Source: Paracoccaceae bacterium (GTDB taxonomy: Bacteria > Pseudomonadota > Alphaproteobacteria > Rhodobacterales > Rhodobacteraceae). Taken from it: a stretch of 5,330 bases of DNA. The position numbers and the translations under genes are program-made. Of this stretch, positions 1-5,330 are shown piece by piece. The notes under the pieces were generated by a model. That model worked only from the letters and a program-made list of their open reading frames with translations. It had not been told where the DNA came from and did no database searches. Every line of letters starts with the position of its first letter. Position 1 is the stretch's first letter. The stretch is taken from contig SKWJ01000527.1 of NCBI GenBank assembly GCA_007128995.1, positions 1 through 5,330 of the forward strand, in the 5' to 3' direction.

Positions 1-300
1 GTCAGCAATCCTGTGACCTTCCGGTTCGGCGCACGCGGCATTGGCATTGCCCCTGCAGGGGTGGATTGGCCCGATACGGGGCATCATCACATGCTGATCA
101 ATGTTGATGCGTCCGAGATTGATCTAGACATGGACGTGCCGTTCTCCGAGACGCACCTTCATTTTGGTGGCGGCCAGACCGAAACCACCCTCGAATTGCC
201 GCCCGGAACGCACACGTTCATGCTCTTGATGGGGGATCAGTTCCATGTCCCGCATGATCCGCCGATCATGTCAGAGATGATCACGGTTACTGTCGAGTAG
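1..300 (+). CDS. DUF4399 domain protein, 3' part (5' end outside window)
   Basis: The reading frame is open from the first base and ends at TAG 298-300, giving the last 99 residues of a protein. They match my memory of the DUF4399 family: a PVTFRFG start of the domain, APAGV, TGHHH (His 28-30 of the fragment), HLHFGGGQTETTLELPPGTH (52-71), and GDQFHVPHDPPIMSE (78-92). Family members are usually about 140-150 residues with an N-terminal signal peptide, so roughly 40-50 residues, including any export signal, are missing to the left. A GTG at 13 is in frame but falls inside the conserved domain and is not the start. The molecular function of the family is not known to me. The eight histidines (28-30, 52, 54, 71, 82, 85) suggest metal binding, but that is an inference. 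A strong hairpin six bases after the stop suggests the transcript ends here, apart from the peptidase genes downstream. Confidence 0.85.
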   Translation, partial: VSNPVTFRFGARGIGIAPAGVDWPDTGHHHMLINVDASEIDLDMDVPFSETHLHFGGGQTETTLELPPGTHTFMLLMGDQFHVPHDPPIMSEMITVTVE

Positions 301-305
301 GGCGG

Positions 306-330
306 GGATGCCGGGCCTGTCCCGGCATCC
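306..330 (+). terminator. Perfect 10-bp hairpin after the DUF4399 gene, probable terminator
   Basis: GGATGCCGGG (306-315) and CCCGGCATCC (321-330) are exact reverse complements separated by the 5-base loop CCTGT. The stem begins six bases after the TAG stop at 298-300 and is rich in G+C. No run of T follows (the next bases are ACCTCGC), so it is not a textbook intrinsic terminator. It could stop transcription weakly, act together with Rho, or protect the 3' end of the mRNA. Its position between two genes with no shared function favours a terminator. Confidence 0.6.
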
Positions 331-412
331 ACCTCGCAGCGGGTCACGCTTCTGTGGCGGGGCTTGATTCATGCTGTGATAGCAGTAGGTGTAGCAAAAC
401 CTAATTTCCTCT

Positions 413-418
413 GGGGGA
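413..418 (+). promoter_or_regulatory. Ribosome binding site of the first M16 gene
   Basis: GGGGGA lies five bases before ATG 424, at a spacing typical of a Shine-Dalgarno site. It decides the start: the frame is also open from a TTG at 364, but that would put 20 extra residues in front of a complete signal peptide and has no ribosome binding site of its own. Confidence 0.65.
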
Positions 419-423
419 TCACC

Positions 424-1770
424 ATGTTCCTGCGCTACATTGCCTTAGCGGCAGCAACGACTGTTGCCCTGATGCAGCCTCTCGCGGCAGAGCCTGTGAC
501 CCATACACAACTGGACAATGGTCTGGACGTGGTGGTGATCGAGGACCGGCGTGCACCTGTGGTTGTGCATATGGTCTGGTACCGTGTGGGGGCCGCCGAC
601 GAGCCGCCCTTGCAGTCCGGCATTGCGCATTTTCTGGAACATCTGATGTTCAAGGGAACAGACACGCTTGCGCCGGGCGAGTTCTCCGCGATTGTCGAAG
701 CAAATGGTGGGCGGGACAATGCTTTCACATCATGGGATTACACGGGGTACTTCCAGCGCGTTGCGTCTGATCGTCTTGAATTGATGATGGAGATGGAAGC
801 TGACCGCATGCAGAACCTTGCTTTCACCGATGCGGAATGGCTGCCAGAACGCGATGTCATCTTGGAAGAGCGCGGCCAGGTTCTGGAAAGTAGGGTCGGT
901 GCCCAGTTCAACGAAGCCATGATGGCTGCACTGTTCAAGGCGCATCCTTACGGGACGCCGATCATCGGTTGGCGTCATGAGATGGAAACGCTGGATGATG
1001 ATATGGCGATGGAATTCTATGAGCGGCATTACGGCCCGAACAACGCCATACTGATCATCGCCGGTGATGTAGATACAGACGACGCGATCGCCTTGGCGCA
1101 AAAGCATTATGGAGCAATCCCCGCAAATGAGAATATTGCAGAGGTCGCGCGCCCGTCCGAACCGCCCCATCTCGCGGAAAGACGCCTTGTCTTTGAAGAT
1201 GCGCGCGTGGGAACGCCCTATGTCAGCCGCATGTATCTGGTCCCCCCCCGCCGGCCAGGCGACGCGTCAGAGGCCGCCGCATTGCAAATGCTTGCGTCTC
1301 TTTTGGGGGGCAGTTCGTCAACATCGGTGCTGGAGCGGAGACTGAATTTCGACGAGGGAATCGCGCTTTCGGCTTGGGCTGGGTATAACGGTATGATGCG
1401 CGACTACGGCATGTTCTCTGTCGGTGTTGCACCTGTCGATGACGTGTCACTGCCGGACGCGGAAGCGGCCATGGATCGCGTGATTGCAGAGTTCCTTGAG
1501 GACGGGGTCGATCCCGAACAGTTCGAACGGGTGCGCCGCCAGATCCGTGCTTCGGAAATATTCGCGCTGGATGATACGCAAGGGCGCGCCAGACAATTTG
1601 GCGTCGGGCTGAGCATTGGCCTGAGCGTGGAGGATGTGCAAGGCTGGATTGCCGCGCTGGATGCCGTCACACCGGAAGATGTAATTCTGGCAGGAGAAAG
1701 GTTGCTGGACCGCCGCGCCTCGGTGACGGGCTTCCTGACCAGGCCACAAGATGCGGAGTTGAGCCAATGA
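424..1770 (+). CDS. Periplasmic M16B zinc peptidase, catalytic subunit
   Basis: A 448-residue M16 (pitrilysin/processing peptidase) family metallopeptidase, the usual length for a bacterial M16B subunit with two halves. Residues 1-22 form a Sec signal peptide: Arg4, a hydrophobic core at 5-17, and probable cleavage at LAA|EP. No cysteine follows, so it is not a lipoprotein and is expected to be soluble in the periplasm. The N-terminal M16 domain (about 27-170) carries the inverted zinc motif HFLEH (His69, Glu72, His73; DNA 628-642), with the third ligand at Glu148 or Glu149 in VILEER, about 76 residues on, as the family requires. The second M16 domain follows HPYGTPIIGW (174-183). The Arg/Tyr substrate-binding pair expected near residues 308-315 is missing: the region reads LNFDEGIALS. 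That defect is made good by the overlapping next gene. The start ATG 424 has a GGGGGA site. The substrate is unknown; it probably degrades peptides or processes an envelope protein. Confidence 0.92.
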   Translation: MFLRYIALAAATTVALMQPLAAEPVTHTQLDNGLDVVVIEDRRAPVVVHMVWYRVGAADEPPLQSGIAHFLEHLMFKGTDTLAPGEFSAIVEANGGRDNAFTSWDYTGYFQRVASDRLELMMEMEADRMQNLAFTDAEWLPERDVILEERGQVLESRVGAQFNEAMMAALFKAHPYGTPIIGWRHEMETLDDDMAMEFYERHYGPNNAILIIAGDVDTDDAIALAQKHYGAIPANENIAEVARPSEPPHLAERRLVFEDARVGTPYVSRMYLVPPRRPGDASEAAALQMLASLLGGSSSTSVLERRLNFDEGIALSAWAGYNGMMRDYGMFSVGVAPVDDVSLPDAEAAMDRVIAEFLEDGVDPEQFERVRRQIRASEIFALDDTQGRARQFGVGLSIGLSVEDVQGWIAALDAVTPEDVILAGERLLDRRASVTGFLTRPQDAELSQ

Positions 1771-3062
1771 AGCGCTGGATTGCCCTGTTCGTCCTGATTG
1801 CCCTGCCGCTGCGGGCCGAGGTCGATATAACGCCGGTGACCTCTCCCTCTGGGTTGGAGGCTTGGTTGGTTGAAGAGCGCTCGATCCCGTTCGTTTCGCT
1901 GGAACTGATCTTCGAGGGTGGGGCGACGCTTGACAGCGACGATCAGGCGGGGGCTGTCAACCTGATGACGGCGCTTCTGGGCGAAGGCGCAGGTGACATG
2001 GATGCGCAAGGCTTCGCAATGCGCAGCGAAGAGCTTGCGACGCGTCTGCGCTTTGACGCAGGGCGCGATACTGTCAGCGTCTCGGTCCGGTTTCTGACAG
2101 AGAACGCAGACGAGGTCATCGAGCATTTGCGTCTTGCCCTGACCGAGCCCCGCTTTGACGAGGATGCCATCGCGCGGGTCCGTGCTCAGATACTGGCGCA
2201 GTTGCGTCGGGACGCGCTTGAGCCGAATTCGATCGCGTCCCGTGAATTCGCGCGCGCTGCGTTCGGCACTCATCCATATGGGCGCGAAAGCAACGGAACA
2301 GCAGAAACTGTCGCAGCATTGGATCGTGACGCTCTGGTTGCAGCGCATGCAGGGGCGATAGCGCGGGATCGTGTGTTCATAGGCGCGGCGGGTGATATCT
2401 CTCCGGAAGATCTGGGCCGACTGTTGGACCGGCTTTTCGACGGGATCCCCGATATCGGCGCACCGCAGGTTGGACGGGCAGAGTTCCTGGCTGAACCGGG
2501 GATCGAGATCCGCCCATTCGACGGTCCGCAATCGGTGGTCGCTTTCGGTCATGCAGGTATTGCCCGCGATGATCCGGAGTTTCTGACCGCATTCGTCGTG
2601 AACGAGATTTTTGGCGGGGGGCGTTTCGGCACCCGGCTGATGCAATCGCTGCGGACGGAACGCGGGCTGACATATGGGATCGGCGCATTCCTCTCCTCTG
2701 GTAATCTGGGCGAAAGCTATCAGGGGCGTCTGTCAACGGATAATGCGAATGTCGAACAGGTGATCGAACTGCTGCGTGGCGAATGGAACCGGATGGCGCG
2801 CGAAGGTGTCACGCAGGAAGAGTTGGAGCGTATCCAGACATATCTGACGGGCGCATATCCGCTGCGCTTTGATGGAAACGGCTCTATCGCTTCGATCATG
2901 GCGTCGATGCAGTATCAGGGGTTTGACATCGATTATGTCAATATTCGAAACGCCCTGATCGAAGACCTGACACTGGAAGAAGTCAATTCAGTCGCACGGC
3001 GGCTCTATGATCCGGAAGCTTTGTTTTTCGTGATCGTGGGCCAGCCGGTTGGGGTGAACTGA
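1767..3062 (+). CDS. Periplasmic M16B peptidase-like protein, non-catalytic partner subunit
   Basis: A 431-residue M16 family protein. Its ATG (1767-1769) overlaps the TGA of the catalytic gene (1768-1770) in ATGA, with GGAG at 1755-1758 as ribosome binding site, so the two are probably translated together and in similar amounts. Residues 1-17 are a short signal peptide (Lys2-Arg3, hydrophobic 4-15, cleavage RA|EV), which puts it in the periplasm with its partner. The N-terminal domain (about 20-165) has lost the zinc motif: where the partner has GIAHFLEHL this protein has GAVNLMTAL, so Asn65, Thr68 and Ala69 replace His, Glu and His. The second domain follows HPYG (169-172). It keeps the strongly conserved [11 protein letters not shown] (294-304), whose Arg296 or Arg299 and Tyr303 form the R/Y pair that grips substrate in M16B enzymes. 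It should therefore be inactive alone and act as the substrate-binding half of a heterodimer, as described for the Sph2681/Sph2682 pair of Sphingomonas sp. A1 (recalled from memory). Confidence 0.9.
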   Translation: MKRWIALFVLIALPLRAEVDITPVTSPSGLEAWLVEERSIPFVSLELIFEGGATLDSDDQAGAVNLMTALLGEGAGDMDAQGFAMRSEELATRLRFDAGRDTVSVSVRFLTENADEVIEHLRLALTEPRFDEDAIARVRAQILAQLRRDALEPNSIASREFARAAFGTHPYGRESNGTAETVAALDRDALVAAHAGAIARDRVFIGAAGDISPEDLGRLLDRLFDGIPDIGAPQVGRAEFLAEPGIEIRPFDGPQSVVAFGHAGIARDDPEFLTAFVVNEIFGGGRFGTRLMQSLRTERGLTYGIGAFLSSGNLGESYQGRLSTDNANVEQVIELLRGEWNRMAREGVTQEELERIQTYLTGAYPLRFDGNGSIASIMASMQYQGFDIDYVNIRNALIEDLTLEEVNSVARRLYDPEALFFVIVGQPVGVN

Positions 3063-3065
3063 CGC

Positions 3066-3095
3066 TTGGCAGGGCCGCGCTCCGCGTGCTATATC
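3066..3095 (+). promoter_or_regulatory. Predicted mutL promoter with extended -10, giving a leaderless or nearly leaderless transcript
   Basis: The 40-bp gap before mutL holds TTGGCA (3066-3071, five of six to the -35 consensus TTGACA), an 18-bp spacer, and TATATC (3090-3095, four of six to TATAAT). TG sits one base before the -10 (3087-3088), making an extended -10, TGCTATATC. Transcription would begin six to eight bases after the -10, at about 3101-3103, which is at or just before the mutL ATG at 3103. This agrees with the lack of any Shine-Dalgarno sequence there: the only purine-rich stretch, TGTGG at 3097-3101, is too close to the ATG. The promoter is inferred from sequence alone. Confidence 0.55.
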
Positions 3096-3102
3096 CTGTG
3101 GT

Positions 3103-4941
3103 ATGAATGTACATGACCGCAAGATAAGACCTGTCATCCGGCAGCTTGACGACTCCGCCGTGAATCGGATCGCGGCAGGCGAGGTTGTGGAGCGCCCAGC
3201 CTCTGCCGTGAAAGAGCTGGTTGAAAATGCACTCGATGCCGGGGCACGCCGGATTGATATCGACTATGCCGATGGGGGCAAGACCCTCATCCGGGTGCGC
3301 GATGACGGTCATGGGATGAGCGCACAGGACCTGCCGCTGGCCTTGTCCCGGCATGCGACATCAAAGATCGATGGCAGCGATTTGTTGAATATCCATTCCT
3401 TTGGTTTTCGGGGCGAAGCGCTGCCGTCGTTGGGCGCTGTCGGGCGTCTTTCGATCGTGTCGCGCGCGGCGGGCGGCGACGGGGCTGCTATCTCGGTGGA
3501 AGGGGGGCGCGTGGCCCCGGTGCGCCCCGAGGCCGCCCAATATGGCACAGTCGTTACATTGCGCGATCTGTTCCATGCGACACCGGCGCGGCTGAAATTC
3601 ATGCGCTCTGACCGGGCCGAAGCTCAGGCGATTGCTGATGTCGTGAAGCGTTTGGCAATGGCTGAGCCATATGTCAGTTTCACACTTTCCGATACATCAA
3701 CTGACGCGCAAAAAGAGATGTTCCGCGTCGATGCCGGGCAGGGGGCGCTTTTCGACGCTTTGGAAGACCGATTGGCCAGCATTCTAGGCCGCGAATTCAC
3801 CGACAACGCCTTGCGCATAGATGCAGAACGCGAAGGGCTGCGGCTGAGCGGTTTCGCTGGTCTGCCGACCTTTTCACGCGGCGCGGCGGTGGCACAATTC
3901 TGTTTCGTCAATGGCCGCCCGGTGCGGGATAAACTGCTGTTGGGGGCGCTGCGCGCGGCATATTCTGACGTGCTGGCGCGCGACCGGCATCCGGTGGCGG
4001 TGTTGTTCGTGGACTGTGATCCCGAACTTGTGGATGTGAATGTGCACCCTGCAAAATCTGAAGTGCGGTTTCGTGATCCGGGGCTGGCGCGCGGACTGGT
4101 TGTCTCGGCACTGCGCCATGCACTGGCAGAAGGGGGCCACAGATCGTCATCGACAGTCGGCGGGGCGATGTTGGGTGCGATGCAGCCGCGCGGGGCTGGG
4201 GCTTCCTACCAGATGCCGCGTCCCGGGGCTGGCGCGGTGCGGATGGCGTATCAATTGCAGGCACCGTCTGAATTGGCCGAAGCTGCGACCCTCTGGTCGG
4301 GGCGTGAGGCGATCTCGGCGCGACACGAGCATGCAGACATTCCAGACAACGCACCATCACAGGCCCCCCTTGGTGCGGCGTGCGCGCAGCTTCACGAAAA
4401 TTACATCATAGCACAGACCGAGCACGGCATGGTCATCGTCGATCAGCACGCCGCGCATGAGCGGTTGGTCTATGAGCGGCTGAAGCGCCAACGCGCGGCA
4501 CAGTCTGTCGCGTCGCAGACCTTGCTGATCCCTGAAATCGTCGAGCTATCGGCGGGCGAAGTTGCGCAGTTGCTGGAACTTGCCCCGGATCTTGCGGCAC
4601 TGGGCCTGCATATCGAAGGGTTTGGCGGAACCAGCGTTGTTGTGCGCGAAACGCCCGCCCTGCTGGGCGAGATCAATGCCCGTCTACTTGTGCGCGAAAT
4701 CCTTGATGATCTGTCAGACCTCGGCGCAAGCCAGAGCCTTGAGACGCGGCTGGATGCAGTCCTATCTCGGATGGCCTGTCATGGCTCGGTGCGGTCGGGC
4801 CGTGCGCTGCGGGTGGAAGAGATGAACGCCTTGCTGCGCGAGATGGAGAGGACACCCCATTCTGGTCAGTGCAATCACGGGCGACCAACCTATGTCGAAC
4901 TGGGGCTGGCAGAGATTGAAAAACTGTTTGGGCGCAGATGA
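3103..4941 (+). CDS. mutL: DNA mismatch repair protein MutL with endonuclease domain
   Basis: A full-length MutL of 612 residues, which links mismatch recognition by MutS to strand removal. The GHKL ATPase (about 12-220) has all its motifs: [12 protein letters not shown] with catalytic Glu38 and Mg-binding Asn42, RVRDDGHGM (64-72), RHATSKI (83-89) and FGFRGEAL (100-107). The middle domain ends in [11 protein letters not shown] (313-323), Lys318 matching the ATPase-assisting Lys307 of E. coli. A poorly conserved linker (about 345-425) follows. The C-terminal domain carries the metal-dependent nicking site: DQHA-x2-E-x4-E (Asp447, His449, Glu453, Glu458), ACHGSVR (558-564), CNHGRP (590-595) and the terminal FGRR. 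QTLLIP (472-477) fits the beta-clamp binding motif. E. coli MutL lacks this nuclease site and relies on MutH, so repair here is probably MutH-independent. ATG 3103 is the only sensible start; it adds nine residues compared with E. coli. The gene has no visible ribosome binding site, and its stop overlaps the rmuC start. Confidence 0.97.
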   Translation: MNVHDRKIRPVIRQLDDSAVNRIAAGEVVERPASAVKELVENALDAGARRIDIDYADGGKTLIRVRDDGHGMSAQDLPLALSRHATSKIDGSDLLNIHSFGFRGEALPSLGAVGRLSIVSRAAGGDGAAISVEGGRVAPVRPEAAQYGTVVTLRDLFHATPARLKFMRSDRAEAQAIADVVKRLAMAEPYVSFTLSDTSTDAQKEMFRVDAGQGALFDALEDRLASILGREFTDNALRIDAEREGLRLSGFAGLPTFSRGAAVAQFCFVNGRPVRDKLLLGALRAAYSDVLARDRHPVAVLFVDCDPELVDVNVHPAKSEVRFRDPGLARGLVVSALRHALAEGGHRSSSTVGGAMLGAMQPRGAGASYQMPRPGAGAVRMAYQLQAPSELAEAATLWSGREAISARHEHADIPDNAPSQAPLGAACAQLHENYIIAQTEHGMVIVDQHAAHERLVYERLKRQRAAQSVASQTLLIPEIVELSAGEVAQLLELAPDLAALGLHIEGFGGTSVVVRETPALLGEINARLLVREILDDLSDLGASQSLETRLDAVLSRMACHGSVRSGRALRVEEMNALLREMERTPHSGQCNHGRPTYVELGLAEIEKLFGRR

Positions 4942-5330
4942 GTCTGGCTTGGGATGACCCTGTGACACTCGGGCTGTTCCTGGGCCTGATTGCGGTGTTT
5001 GTCCTCTGGCGTCTGGCGCGGGTTGTCGGCCTGCTGGCAGGACGTCTGGCGGTGCTGGATTCGCGCCTGTCCAGCCTGAGCGATACGCAGCAAAACCTTG
5101 CTGGCGGACTGGGGCAAGTGGCCCGCAACCAGACCGAGGTGATCGGCCTTGTAGAGGCGCGTCTGGCCGATATGGGGCGCTACATGGGCGATACGCTTGC
5201 GGGCAATGCGCAGGCGACAGCGGCGAGCATGGGCGCGCTGAGAGAGCGCTTGCAGGTGATTGATGCCGCCCAGACCAAGATCGAGGCCTTGTCGGGAAAT
5301 GTGCTTAGCCTGCAGGATATTCTGTCCAAC
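4938..5330 (+). CDS. rmuC: DNA recombination protein RmuC, N-terminal part (runs off the right edge)
   Basis: ATG 4938-4940 overlaps the mutL stop TGA 4939-4941, and the frame stays open for 131 codons to the last base. The start is a short polar stretch (residues 1-9), a single membrane segment (about 10-27, [19 protein letters not shown]) and then a long region rich in Leu, Gln, Ala, Arg and Glu (about 35-125), expected to form a coiled coil. The last 32 residues, [19 protein letters not shown] (100-118) followed by a segment ending in SLQDILSN (124-131), match the conserved lead into the RmuC domain as I recall it. The nuclease-like core lies beyond the window. In E. coli rmuC loss raises inversions at short inverted repeats, so the protein is thought to limit or process such recombination; its exact reaction is unsettled. 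No good ribosome binding site precedes the ATG, so translation probably depends on ribosomes finishing mutL. Confidence 0.88.
   Translation, partial: MSLAWDDPVTLGLFLGLIAVFVLWRLARVVGLLAGRLAVLDSRLSSLSDTQQNLAGGLGQVARNQTEVIGLVEARLADMGRYMGDTLAGNAQATAASMGALRERLQVIDAAQTKIEALSGNVLSLQDILSN

Noticed and set aside
372..396. Short inverted repeat TGCT-GTGAT-AGCA (372-384) and a repeated TAGCA (380-384, 392-396) before the M16 pair.
   Set aside because: Arms of four or five bases are expected by chance; too little to call an operator.
364..407. Possible promoter for the M16 pair: TTGATT (364-369) with TAGGTG (386-391), or CCTAAT near 401-406.
   Set aside because: A promoter is expected in this 123-bp gap, but the -10 matches are poor and none of the pairings stands out, so I do not place it.
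364..423. Upstream TTG start for the catalytic M16 gene, adding 20 residues.
   Set aside because: The signal peptide is complete from ATG 424, which has a GGGGGA site at the right distance; the TTG has none.
1404..2645. A 413-codon open frame on the minus strand, antisense to both M16 genes.
   Set aside because: It runs across two well-supported + strand genes with clear family motifs. Its product is rich in Arg, Cys, Gln and Pro without any recognisable domain, as expected of a shadow frame in G+C-rich DNA.
3076..3086. CGCG-CTC-CGCG inverted repeat in the gap before mutL as a terminator of the M16 genes.
   Set aside because: The stem is only 4 bp, with a 3-base loop and no T run, and it lies in the spacer of the predicted promoter.
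3874..4360. Overlapping minus-strand frames of up to 150 codons inside mutL.
   Set aside because: They lie wholly within the conserved mutL frame, and their Pro, Arg and His-rich translations show no family motif.

Overview
The window looks like a chromosomal housekeeping segment of an alphaproteobacterium, most likely of the Rhodobacterales/Roseobacter group. The grounds are protein-level: an endonuclease-type MutL with the C-terminal signature QCNHGRP and an FGRR end, followed directly by rmuC; a paired periplasmic M16B peptidase; G+C-rich third codon positions; and few canonical Shine-Dalgarno sites. I recognised these families by memory of their motifs. No database search was run, so the taxonomic call is an inference.

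Layout, all on the + strand. (1) Positions 1-300: the 3' end of a small DUF4399 protein that is probably exported; its 5' end lies outside the window. It is followed by a perfect 10-bp hairpin at 306-330, probably its transcription terminator. (2) 424-1770 and 1767-3062: two M16 peptidase genes overlapping by ATGA. Both products carry a Sec signal peptide. The first has the HxxEH zinc site and the second has lost it. The second keeps the R...GLxY substrate-binding motif that the first lacks. Together they look like the catalytic and substrate-binding halves of one periplasmic heterodimer. (3) A 40-bp gap with a good extended -10 promoter placed so that mutL would be transcribed with almost no leader. 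(4) 3103-4941: mutL, with a complete ATPase, a complete metal-dependent endonuclease site and a sliding-clamp motif. This is the MutH-independent type of mismatch repair. (5) 4938-5330: the start of rmuC, overlapping the mutL stop by ATGA and running off the right edge.

The genes fall into three probable units: the end of the DUF4399 gene, the M16 pair, and mutL-rmuC. The last two may be joined by read-through, because no terminator is visible between them. The M16 pair would work as an envelope peptidase. MutL and RmuC both act on DNA, and the overlap suggests that they are translated together. I see no RNA genes, insertion sequences, CRISPR arrays, phage genes or frameshifted genes. Nothing here is convincingly a new biological system; the points of interest are the split M16 active site, the predicted leaderless mutL and the mutL-rmuC coupling.
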